Assembly: GCA_964384675.1 (NCBI GenBank)
Contig: CAYLNK010000322.1
Location: 1-7,707 of the forward strand
Length of the DNA: 7,707 bases
Direction: 5' to 3'
Source: CAYLNK01 sp964384675
GTDB taxonomy: Bacteria; Acidobacteriota; Thermoanaerobaculia; UBA5066
Shown here: positions 1 to 7,707 of the stretch, piece after piece
Layout of the letters: every line of letters begins with the position of its first letter
Position numbering within the stretch: position 1 is the stretch's first letter
Translations under genes and position numbers: made by a program
Notes under the pieces: generated by a model
Database searches by the model: none
What the model saw: only the letters and a program-made list of their open reading frames with translations
What the model was told of the DNA's origin: nothing

Positions 1-1
1 G

Positions 2-824
2 CGAGGGCCGCACGTCGGCAATCTTGTCGCCCAGCGCTTCCTTCACTGCGCTCAGGATTGCTTCATCGCCGGTGGAATCCACCGTCTCGTCGGCCTTGTC
101 GTCTGTCTTGTCTGCGAGCGGAACGAGGCCGAAATCGACATCGCCCTGGCTCAGCGACTTCAAGGGTTTGCCGTCGAACTCCTGTGGCATGGTTGTCCAG
201 AAGGCGTCGATCGGATCGGTCAGCAGCAGAACCTCGACACCGCGGGCGCGGGCGGCCTCCAGCTTCGGGTTCGACTTCAAACGGTCCATGCTTTCGCCGA
301 CGAGATAGTAGATCTCCGTCTGGTTGGGCTTCAGGTCCGCGACATAGTCCTTCAATGAGCGCAGCTTTTCGCCGCCGGTGGTCGTGGCAAAGCGCGTCAG
401 AGCCAGAAGCTGGCTGCGGCGCTCCTGATCCTCGTAGAGGCCTTCCTTCAGCACCGGGCCGAACGCCTGCCAGACCTTCTCGTAGGTCTCTGCCTCTTTG
501 GTCGCCGCACTTTCGAGCTCGCCCAGCACGCGCCCGATCAGGCCGCTACGGATCTGCCGGACCTGCGGGTTGTTCTGCAGCATCTCGCGCGAGAGGTTGA
601 GCGGCAGGTCTTCGCTGTCCACCACGCCGCGCACGAAGCGCAGGTAGGCAGGCAACAGCTCCGCGTCGTCGGTGATATAGACGCGACGGACATAGAGCTT
701 CACACGTCCCTTGCGCGAAGGATCGCTCAAATCGAAGGGCGGAGCCGTCGGAACGAACAGCAGCACGGCATAGGACTGCCGGCCTTCGACCTTGTAATGC
801 AGCGTGAGCGCCGGCTCGTCGAAG
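2..824 (-). CDS. htpG: HtpG (Hsp90) chaperone, internal fragment, cut by left edge and joined to a foreign N-terminus
   Basis: HtpG is the cytosolic bacterial Hsp90, an ATP-dependent dimeric chaperone. About 274 codons are present on the minus strand, covering the latter part of the middle domain and the start of the C-terminal dimerisation domain. Family hallmarks can be read directly: RKGRVKLYVRRVYITDD, LLPAYLRFVRGVVDSEDLPL, LSREMLQNNP, the YYLVGESMDRFKSNP stretch and DPIDAFWTTMPQEFDGKPL. The wording is most like alphaproteobacterial (Hyphomicrobiales-type) HtpG. The frame is open to the left edge, where roughly the last 90 residues are missing. The ATP-binding N-terminal domain and about the first 250 residues are also absent: at about 812-826 the frame passes without interruption into a glycosyltransferase. 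GC here is about 58-60%, clearly below the neighbouring genes. The identity of the segment is certain; whether it belongs to this genome is doubtful. Confidence 0.93.
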
Positions 825-1573
825 GCCAGCGGCCCCGGGAGAGCACGCACGCGGATCCCGGCGTCCAGGAGGCGCACGGTGGCCTCGGAGTCCTCGGTGG
901 TGGTCCGGCTCGACGCGAGCGGCCCGATCCGCCAGGCGGCCGGGGAGAAGCCCATGGCCCGGCCGCGCAGGCGCACCGGCAGTCCGGCTGCGTCCCGGGC
1001 GAGGTCCTCGAGCCGCGTCGCGACGGCGAGCGACAGCGCCTCCACGCGCGGCGCCCCGCCCCTGGGCACGCCGGCGGGACGGCCCGGCAGCTGGAACGCA
1101 TCCGCCTCGTCCGGGACCCGCAGCGCGGCGAGCCACCCGTCGGGGAGGCGCGTGTCGGCGTCGAAGACCATGACGTAGCTCACCGCCGCGATCCGCTCCG
1201 AGAGGCGTCCCGAGGCGAAGGAGAGGACAGCGCCCTTGTCGGGCCCCGCCGGGCTCTTCACGAGCACCTCGACGCCCGATCCCCGGAGGCGCTCCACCGC
1301 CGCGGGATCGTCCCCGTCCAGAACGATCACCGCTTCGAGCGCGGTCGGCGCCCCGGAGCGGGCCTCCCGGGCGAGATCCGTGGCGATCCCCAGCACGACG
1401 CTTCCCTCGGCCCGGGCCGGCACGATCGCCAGCACGCGCTCCGGGGACCGGCCGGTGAGAGGGCCAGGACCCTGGAACGCCGACAGGCGCAGGAGCCTCC
1501 CCGCGGCGTCGAGGGCCGGCCAGAGGAGAGCGAGCGAGAGCAGCGCGAGGGAGAACGCGACCGTTTCGTTCAA
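812..1573 (-). CDS. Family-2 glycosyltransferase, N-terminal ~250 residues, 3' end replaced by htpG sequence
   Basis: This is the N-terminal part of a membrane-anchored GT-A (GT2) glycosyltransferase, which transfers sugar from a nucleotide-sugar donor. From the TTG at 1573 it begins with a hydrophobic segment (residues ~5-25, rich in Leu and Ala). A Rossmann-like start, ERVLAIVPARAE, follows, then VIVLDGDDPAAVERL, the DxD-type motif YVMVFDADTRLPDGWL, an acceptor-site-like RGRAMGFSPAAW and the catalytic-base motif TTTEDSEATVRLLDAG. The QxxRW-type motif and C-terminal membrane helices expected after this are missing, because the frame runs into HtpG sequence after LPGPLAFDEP. The TTG start is chosen because the hydrophobic N-terminus begins there and a GGTGAGGAG Shine-Dalgarno-like tract lies upstream (12-nt spacer, rather long). 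It is co-directional with maeB, 87 bp downstream of it. Acceptor and product cannot be told. High GC and codon use match maeB, so this half is the native one. Confidence 0.82.
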
Positions 1574-1599
1574 CGCCGGGTGCGTCTCCTCACCGGACG

Positions 1600-1629
1600 A
1601 GCGTGGGCGCGGCCCCCCGCCCCTGTCAA
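1600..1629 (-). promoter_or_regulatory. Possible sigma-70 promoter for the glycosyltransferase
   Basis: A perfect TTGACA lies at 1629-1624 on the minus strand, 50 bp upstream of the TTG start. With an 18-bp spacer the -10 would be CACGCT (1605-1600), which keeps only the A at position 2 and the final T of TATAAT. The -35 is good and the -10 poor, so this is a weak call. Confidence 0.28.
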
Positions 1630-1640
1630 GGCGCGGGGGG
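1613..1640. terminator. GC hairpin between maeB and the glycosyltransferase
   Basis: CCCCCCGC at 1613-1620 and GCGGGGGG at 1633-1640 form a perfect 8-bp G/C stem around a 12-nt loop, 20 bp after the maeB stop codon. The position suits a maeB terminator, but no T-run follows on the minus strand, so intrinsic termination is uncertain. The loop contains the TTGACA that could be the -35 of the downstream gene. Confidence 0.35.
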
Positions 1641-1660
1641 TCGCTCCGCGGGCCGCCGGA

Positions 1661-3919
<2,259 letters not shown>

Positions 3920-3971
3920 GTGACCGATTCTACGGCGCGCTAGCCCGGCGTCCGGGCGATCTAGATGCATC
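3920..3971. promoter_or_regulatory. Divergent 52-bp spacer with TAGAAT -10 for maeB and a GC hairpin
   Basis: Both divergent genes must be transcribed from this spacer or from within each other. On the minus strand TAGAAT (3932-3927) matches five of six -10 bases and sits only 7 bp before the maeB GTG, so the transcript would start at or next to the start codon. No good -35 is seen 16-18 bp upstream. GCCCGG-cgt-CCGGGC (3943-3957) is a perfect 6-bp hairpin in the centre. TCACGTGA (3916-3923) is an 8-bp palindrome covering the maeB start, and GATGCATC (3964-3971) is another directly before the other gene's ATG. No Shine-Dalgarno sequence is evident on either side. Confidence 0.45.
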
Positions 3972-5588
3972 ATGCGGACGGTGACCACCCCCCCCGACGG
4001 CCGTCCCTGGAGCGATCCCCTGACGCCCCTCCTTTCGGCGTCCGTCCTGCTCGTCGCCCTCCTCGTCAACCGGTGGCCCGGGTTCCTCTCGCCGATCGAG
4101 TGGAGCCACCTGCAGGGGACGCTGGCGCTGGTGGACCGCGGCACGTTCGAGGTCTCCGCCGAGGTCCGCGCGCTGGGCGCGCACCCGGACCTGTCCCGGC
4201 ACGAGGGGCGCGTCTTCCCGAACAAGGCGCCGGGGCTCACGCTGGCGGCCGTCCCGGCGATCGCCGCGATCCGGCTGGCGGAACGGGTCACGGGACGGGC
4301 CCCTTCGCTGGACCTCCTGCTCTGGTCGGCCCGGACGCTCGGGTGCCTCGTTCCCCTGGTGATCTTCCTGCCGTGGTTCGTGCGCGAGAGACGACGGCGG
4401 GGCGACGCTCCCGAATCGGCCCTCCTCGCCGGGGGCCTCCTCCTGGTCGGGACCCCGGCCCTCGTCTACGCCGACCTCCTGACCGCGCAGCTGCCGGCGG
4501 GCCTCTGCGCGTACATCGCGGCCTCGAGCCTGCTGGACCGGCGGTTCGGCAAGGCCGGCCTGTTCGCCGGCCTCTCCGTCCTCCTCCAGTACCCCCTGGC
4601 GCTCGTGGCACTGGCATTCACGGTCGCGGCGCCGTTCCTGGCAGACGACCGGCGTCCCGCCGGGCGGCTCGCCGCGAGCGTCCGGCTCGCGGCCGCCGCG
4701 AGCGTCCGGCTCGCGGCCGGCGCGGCGCTGCCGGCCGCCTTCCTCCTCGTCTACGACACCATCTGTTTCGGGGGCCCGTTCCAGCTCTCGTCGTTCCACG
4801 AGACGCTTCCCGAGTACCAGGAGCTGGCCCGGAGCGGGGCCGCCGGGATCTCGGCCCCGACCGCCGAGGCCCTGCTCGGCCTCCTCGTCTCGCCGTCGCG
4901 CGGGCTCTTCTTCTTCGCGCCCGTCCTCCTGCTGTCCGCGGTCGGCCTGGTGGCGCTCGCGCGCCGGCCCGAACGCCGGTCCGGGGCGCTCCTCCTCTCG
5001 CTCGGCGCCGGGATCCCGATCGTCACCTTCGCGGGCTACGAGAACTGGCACGGGGGCTCCTCGTTCGGCCCCCGCTACCTGATCCCCGTGCTCCCCTTCC
5101 TCGCGGCCCTCGCCTCCGCGCTTCCCCTTCCGGAGTCGCCCCGCGGCCGCGCCGCGGCCCTGGCCGGAATCGCCGGTCTGTCGCTCGCCGGCTTCGCCCA
5201 GACGTTCCTCGGGCTCGTGTCGTTCCCGAACGTCCCCTTCGCCGTCGGCGACGCTGGCTCGAACGCGATCCAGAACTTCTGCCTTCCGCTCCTCCTCTCC
5301 GCCGGACGCGCTCCCACCTGGCTCGACGGGTGGGGGCTCGGCGCGGTCGCCATGCCGGTCCTCCTGGGGCTCGGCCTCGCCGTCGCCGCCACGTTCGTGG
5401 TCCTGGTCTGGCGCGTCGCGCCGCCGGGCCTGGGTGCGCTGACGGTGTCGCTCAGCCTGGCCGCCTCTCTCGGGGCGACGGCGGTCCTGGCGTCGATCGG
5501 CACCGGCGAGAACGAGGCCCGCGACCTCCTCCGCCGGATCTACGCTCGCCACATGGTCCCGTGGGCTGTGGTATCAAGGGAGCGATGA
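3972..5588 (+). CDS. Polytopic membrane protein resembling GT-C (GT39/PMT-like) glycosyltransferases
   Basis: A 538-residue integral membrane protein, probably with ten or so helices. Clear hydrophobic stretches lie at about 17-33, 88-100, 117-137, 150-168, 173-187, 197-222, 249-261, 311-330, 338-354, 367-385, 396-415, 456-480 and 486-508. Two patterns recall GT-C enzymes that use polyprenyl-phosphate sugars. One is an early luminal loop with an acidic residue and a GTLALVDRGTF-like segment, followed by HEGRVFPNKAPG (78-88). The other is YENWHGGSSFGPRYLIPVLPFL (356-377), close to the W-GG-S-GPRYL-PFL pattern of hypothetical GT39-like proteins. Glu43 in the first loop is a candidate catalytic acid by position only. 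A perfect 24-bp tandem duplication gives the repeat AASVRLAA twice (234-249). It overlaps by ATGA the exported protein downstream, so the two are probably co-translated. Substrate and activity are unknown. The ATG at 3972 lacks a clear ribosome binding site; GTG at 3981 is an alternative. Confidence 0.8.
   Translation: MRTVTTPPDGRPWSDPLTPLLSASVLLVALLVNRWPGFLSPIEWSHLQGTLALVDRGTFEVSAEVRALGAHPDLSRHEGRVFPNKAPGLTLAAVPAIAAIRLAERVTGRAPSLDLLLWSARTLGCLVPLVIFLPWFVRERRRRGDAPESALLAGGLLLVGTPALVYADLLTAQLPAGLCAYIAASSLLDRRFGKAGLFAGLSVLLQYPLALVALAFTVAAPFLADDRRPAGRLAASVRLAAAASVRLAAGAALPAAFLLVYDTICFGGPFQLSSFHETLPEYQELARSGAAGISAPTAEALLGLLVSPSRGLFFFAPVLLLSAVGLVALARRPERRSGALLLSLGAGIPIVTFAGYENWHGGSSFGPRYLIPVLPFLAALASALPLPESPRGRAAALAGIAGLSLAGFAQTFLGLVSFPNVPFAVGDAGSNAIQNFCLPLLLSAGRAPTWLDGWGLGAVAMPVLLGLGLAVAATFVVLVWRVAPPGLGALTVSLSLAASLGATAVLASIGTGENEARDLLRRIYARHMVPWAVVSRER
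4671..4718 (+). repeat. Perfect 24-bp tandem duplication inside the membrane-protein gene
   Basis: Positions 4671-4694 and 4695-4718 are identical 24-mers starting GCCGCGAGCG and ending CTCGCGGCC. Being in frame, they encode AASVRLAA twice, in the cytoplasmic-looking segment before a membrane helix (residues 234-249 of the protein). This looks like a recent slippage event that kept the reading frame. Confidence 0.95.
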
Positions 5589-6394
5589 GAGCGCTGCGCG
5601 TCGCCGTCGCCTGTCTCCTCGTCTCCGCGCCCCTCCAGGCCGGGATGCGCGTCCGCTGGGCGGAGTCCGGCACCCGGGACGGAAGGCCGTTCTCGGAGAG
5701 GACGGAGGCGCTCCTCGACACGGGGAGGGTGCGCCTCGACGTGACGACCGCGGACGGCAAGCCCGTCGCGACCTACCTCTACCGCGCCGACCAGAACCTG
5801 GTCTACGTCCTGGACGGCGCCCTCCGGACCGTCCGGAAGCAGAGCCCGGTGACGAACGAGGAGATCCGCCAGGCGATCGGCGTCGAGCTCTCGAAGCAGG
5901 AGTCGTTCGTGGGCCAGCTCGAGGGTCAGGAGAAGGAGGAGACGGCCGCACGGATCCGCTCCTTCCGCGCCGCGCTCGAGCTCGGGCGAAAGCCGAAGGC
6001 CACGCCCAGCAAGACCGACAGCGACGTCGGTGGCCGGCCGTGCCGGAACGTGGTGATCGCGCTCGACGCTGCGGTGACCCGCACGGTCTGCCTCGGCCGG
6101 CTCGACGGGCTCGGCGTCCCGGAATGGACGCGCGAGCTCCTCGCCCGCGTGACCGACCTGGTGGCCGACACGCGCCGGCTCACCGCGCTCCAGAAGCAGC
6201 TCGACCAGGGCCAGCCGGCCGCGGCGGACGGGATGATCAACCCGTTCTCGTCGACCGAGGGCTTCCCCGTCCGGATCTCGCAGACGGACCGGGGCCAGGT
6301 GAGCTGGGAAATGCTCCTCGAGGCGGTCGAGCCGGCCGAGGTGCCCGAGGAGCGGTTCACCGTTCCGAAGGGCTACATCTCCCTCGGGCGCTAG
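5585..6394 (+). CDS. Exported DUF4412-like protein of unknown function
   Basis: A 269-residue protein with a probable Sec signal peptide: MRALRVAVACLLVSAPLQA, positive n-region, hydrophobic core, likely cut after LQA at residue 19. The mature part opens with beta-strand-like segments (MRVRWAESGT, ATYLYRADQNLVYVLDGALRTV), continues with a charged helical stretch (88-137), then DVGGRPCRNVVIALDAAVTRTVCLG and a C-terminal EVPEERFTVPKGYISL. This order (substrate-state strands, a line about how the value is displayed, G..C..-type strand, closing VP-GY) resembles DUF4412 and LolA/outer-membrane-carrier-like periplasmic proteins, but the match is by eye. Cys153 and Cys169 are the only cysteines after the signal and could pair. 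The ATG overlaps the upstream stop (ATGA), with AAGGGAG just 2 nt before it, so translation may rely on coupling. Its stop TAG lies inside the CTAG that borders the palindromic element downstream. Confidence 0.75.
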   Translation: MRALRVAVACLLVSAPLQAGMRVRWAESGTRDGRPFSERTEALLDTGRVRLDVTTADGKPVATYLYRADQNLVYVLDGALRTVRKQSPVTNEEIRQAIGVELSKQESFVGQLEGQEKEETAARIRSFRAALELGRKPKATPSKTDSDVGGRPCRNVVIALDAAVTRTVCLGRLDGLGVPEWTRELLARVTDLVADTRRLTALQKQLDQGQPAAADGMINPFSSTEGFPVRISQTDRGQVSWEMLLEAVEPAEVPEERFTVPKGYISLGR

Positions 6395-6638
6395 GAGCCT
6401 GTCCGAGTAAATGGGAAGGGTCGCGCGCCCAGGTGCTTGCGGGCGAGATCCAGGCGCGAGGCCCGAGCTGCTGGAGTAGGCTCTCCGCCGAGGGCCTCGC
6501 AACGCCGATCTCGCCCGCAACCACCTGGCGCCCTTCGGGTGGAGGGGGAACGCCGCGAACGGCCTCCCCCTCGTCGCTCGCCTGCCGGCTCGCGGTGCCG
6601 GCGGCACGGGCCTTTCGCTTGCTCGGACAGGCTCCTAG
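6391..6638. mobile_element. MITE-like palindromic element with 13-bp terminal inverted repeats and CTAG flanks
   Basis: GAGCCTGTCCGAG (6395-6407) and its exact reverse complement CTCGGACAGGCTC (6622-6634) bound a 240-bp body with no credible coding frame. CTAG flanks both ends (6391-6394 and 6635-6638). It can be a 4-bp target duplication or, being a palindrome, an extension of the repeats to 17 bp. Short size, perfect inverted ends, no transposase and inner foldback structure are MITE traits. CTAG (YTAR) is the usual target of the IS5 subgroup of IS5-family transposons, and the inner TCCGAGTAA recalls IS5-type ends, so an IS5-like parent is possible but unproven. The left flank is the stop codon of the upstream gene. 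Confidence 0.75.
6425..6531. repeat. Long imperfect hairpin inside the MITE-like element
   Basis: TTGCGGGCGAGATC (6437-6450) pairs perfectly over 14 bp with 6507-6520. Outside it, AGGTG pairs with CACCT (6431-6435 with 6522-6526) and GCGCC with GGCGC (6425-6429 with 6527-6531), with one mismatch and one bulge. Inside, GCGAGGCCC (6456-6464) pairs with GGGCCTCGC (6492-6500). A transcript reading out of the upstream gene would fold into a stem of over 30 pairs, so the element may also act as a terminator or mRNA 3'-end protector. Confidence 0.85.
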
Positions 6639-6662
6639 GCCAGGCTCGAACGGACCGAACCC

Positions 6663-6691
6663 TTGACAGAGGGTCGTCCCCCGCCCAGATT
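6663..6691 (+). promoter_or_regulatory. Sigma-70-type promoter for the tetR-efflux operon
   Basis: TTGACA (6663-6668) is a perfect -35. Seventeen bases later comes CAGATT (6686-6691), matching three of six -10 bases (A2, A4, T6). Transcription would begin near 6698, inside the inverted repeat that follows, as expected for a TetR-repressed promoter. It lies 24 bp right of the palindromic element. Confidence 0.6.
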
Positions 6692-6693
6692 AC

Positions 6694-6707
6694 CTACCGG
6701 TCGGTAG
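6694..6707. promoter_or_regulatory. Inverted-repeat operator, probable TetR-family binding site
   Basis: CTACCG-GT-CGGTAG is a perfect 6-bp inverted repeat with a 2-bp centre, immediately after the -10 and over the predicted start point. It resembles the ACCG/CGGT-type half-sites bound by many TetR/AcrR regulators. Binding here would block the promoter and give autoregulation of the repressor and the efflux genes behind it. Confidence 0.6.
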
Positions 6708-6750
6708 CTCCTCACGCGAACAAGCTACGGGCCGGGAGGCCGCCCCCGCG

Positions 6751-7371
6751 ATGCCCCCGGAAACAGCGGAAACACCTGCACGGGAACGACTTCTTGGAGC
6801 CGCCCTGCACCTTTTCACGACCCGGGGTTTTGCCGCGACTTCGGTCCGAGAAATCGTCCAGCGAGCCGGCCTGACGAAACCGGCGCTCTATTACCACTTC
6901 CAGAGCAAGGAAGGGATCTACCTCGCGATCCTGCACGATCTCGTCCGGATCGCGGACGAGGGGATCGCCGCGAGCCGTGTGGACTCGGGACCGGCCCGGG
7001 AGCGCATCGAGAGGTTCCTCCTCTCGATCTTCGACCTCTTCGAGATGAAGCGGGCCCACGTCCGATTCGTGAACGCGGTGTTCTGGGGCCCCCCTCAGGG
7101 CGCCCCCGCCTTCGACTTCGACACCTTCCACAACAAGCTGGGCGCCGTCCTCGGCCAGATCGTGTCCGAAGGGATCGCGTCGGGCGAGCTCCGGGCGACC
7201 GACCCAGGCGACGCGACCCTGGCCCTGATGGGCGTCCTCTCCTTCTCGATGGACCTCGCCCTCGCGCATCCGGAGCTCGGCCTCGGCCGCGACGGCCTCC
7301 GGCGCGCGCTCGACATCCTCTTCGCGGGCCTCGCGGCACCCGACCACACCCGCCAGGAGACCGCGCGATGA
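6751..7371 (+). CDS. TetR/AcrR-family transcriptional repressor
   Basis: A 206-residue one-component regulator of normal TetR length. The N-terminal DNA-binding domain (~10-58) is textbook: RERLLGAALHLFTTRGFAAT, SVREIVQRAGLTKPALYYHF (helix-turn-helix, 31-50) and QSKEGIY. The rest is the helical ligand-binding and dimer domain, with no motif that identifies the ligand. The ATG at 6751 follows GGGAGG (6734-6739) with an 11-nt spacer. Its end overlaps the start of an efflux adaptor (ATGA at 7368-7371), and an inverted repeat lies in its own promoter, so it very probably represses this operon and itself until a toxic compound or metabolite binds. It is not possible to tell which compound. Confidence 0.93.
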   Translation: MPPETAETPARERLLGAALHLFTTRGFAATSVREIVQRAGLTKPALYYHFQSKEGIYLAILHDLVRIADEGIAASRVDSGPARERIERFLLSIFDLFEMKRAHVRFVNAVFWGPPQGAPAFDFDTFHNKLGAVLGQIVSEGIASGELRATDPGDATLALMGVLSFSMDLALAHPELGLGRDGLRRALDILFAGLAAPDHTRQETAR

Positions 7372-7707
7372 CGCGTATCCCCCTGCCGGCGCTCGCCGGC
7401 CTGTCGTTCACGCTCCTCCTCCCGTCCGCCTGCGGCAAGCAGGCCAACGGCCGCGCCGCCCAGGCCGGGCGCCCGCCCGTCGCGGTCGACACGGCGAGAG
7501 CCGCCGCGACGGACGTCGAGCAGTTCGTCGACGTCGTCGGCACGCTCACGGCCCGGAGCGAGGCCGACGTGAAGTCCGAGTACAGCGGCACCATCGTCGA
7601 GGTCTTCGTGACCCAGTGGGTGCACGTGACGAAAGGGACGCCGCTCGCCCGCCTCGACACGCGCGAGGCCGACGCCGGTCTCGCGGCCGCCCGCGCCGCC
7701 GCGCTCC
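7368..7707 (+). CDS. RND efflux periplasmic adaptor (membrane fusion protein, HlyD/AcrA type), cut by right edge
   Basis: The first 113 codons are present. In tripartite efflux pumps this protein bridges the inner-membrane RND transporter and the outer-membrane channel. The N-terminus MTRIPLPALAGLSFTLLLPS leads to AC with Cys22, which looks like a lipoprotein signal as in AcrA, although Pro at -3 is an unusual lipobox residue. The mature part reads PPVAVDTARAA, then FVDVVGTLTARSEADVKSEY, SGTIVEVFVTQWVHVTKGTP and LARLDTREADAGLAAARA: the first half of the barrel-sandwich (lipoyl-like) domain and the start of the coiled-coil hairpin. The start is supported by AGGAGA (7355-7360) with 7-nt spacing inside the end of the TetR gene. 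A TetR gene directly upstream is the usual arrangement; the transporter gene should follow outside the window. Confidence 0.9.
   Translation, partial: MTRIPLPALAGLSFTLLLPSACGKQANGRAAQAGRPPVAVDTARAAATDVEQFVDVVGTLTARSEADVKSEYSGTIVEVFVTQWVHVTKGTPLARLDTREADAGLAAARAAAL

Noticed and set aside
2..1573. A single functional glycosyltransferase-HtpG fusion protein
   Set aside because: The fusion lacks the HtpG ATPase domain and the glycosyltransferase C-terminus, and the base composition switches at the joint, so a chimera is more likely than a working protein. The halves were annotated separately.
3920..4291. N-terminal extension of maeB by 124 codons to an ATG at 4291
   Set aside because: The extension is antisense to the divergent membrane-protein gene, has no similarity to MaeB, and the family N-terminus is already complete from the GTG at 3919.
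3930..5552. A 540-codon minus-strand open frame rich in Glu, Gly and Arg
   Set aside because: It is a shadow of the membrane-protein gene. Composition is low-complexity and no domain is seen, while the plus strand gives a coherent polytopic protein.
3965..5584. Upstream part of an 809-codon plus-strand frame ending at 6394
   Set aside because: Only the part from 5585 is real. The upstream portion is Pro/Arg-rich out-of-frame translation of the membrane-protein gene.
5540..6607. A 355-codon minus-strand frame crossing the DUF4412-like gene and the palindromic element
   Set aside because: It is antisense to a gene with a signal peptide and coherent strands, and it runs through the hairpin element. 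The product has no recognisable features.
6391..6638. CRISPR array or tandem repeat
   Set aside because: The repeats are inverted and nested, not direct and regularly spaced; there are no spacers.
6437..6874. A 145-codon plus-strand frame starting in the palindromic element
   Set aside because: It covers hairpin arms, the promoter and operator and an out-of-frame part of tetR; the product is Arg/Pro-rich noise.

Overview
The window is GC-rich (about 70% or more over most of its length) and comes from an uncultured-style, high-GC bacterium. Nothing in it fixes the phylum. The gene mix (fused malic enzyme MaeB, a polytopic GT-C-like membrane protein, a DUF4412-like exported protein, a TetR/RND efflux adaptor pair) would suit an acidobacterium-like or similar soil/sediment lineage, but this is only an inference. 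The left ~0.82 kb is different: it encodes part of an HtpG (Hsp90) that reads like an alphaproteobacterial protein, and its GC is visibly lower (about 58-60%).

Layout, left to right. On the minus strand, positions 2-~824 encode the middle and start of the C-terminal domain of HtpG, cut by the left edge. This reads in frame, without a stop, into the N-terminal ~250 codons of a family-2 glycosyltransferase that starts at a TTG at 1573. The combination looks like a chimeric joint at a short shared sequence (around 812-826), not one real gene. Still on the minus strand, 1661-3919 is a complete NADP-type malic enzyme with a C-terminal phosphotransacetylase-like domain (maeB). A 52-bp divergent spacer separates it from a plus-strand pair: a 538-residue membrane protein resembling GT-C glycosyltransferases (3972-5588), then a 269-residue secreted DUF4412-like protein (5585-6394), joined by an ATGA overlap.

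The stop codon of the DUF4412-like gene sits in a CTAG that begins a ~240-bp non-coding palindromic element (6395-6634) with 13-bp perfect terminal inverted repeats flanked on both sides by CTAG. It looks like a MITE, perhaps mobilised by an IS5-like transposase. To its right, a TTGACA-type promoter and an inverted-repeat operator precede a TetR-family repressor (6751-7371). That gene overlaps by ATGA the start of an RND-efflux periplasmic adaptor (7368 to the right edge). This last block is the start of a self-regulated multidrug-efflux operon whose pump genes should lie just outside the window.

No clearly new defence or mobile system is visible. The points most worth a second look are the HtpG/glycosyltransferase joint, the foldback element placed exactly on a stop codon, and the TetR operator.
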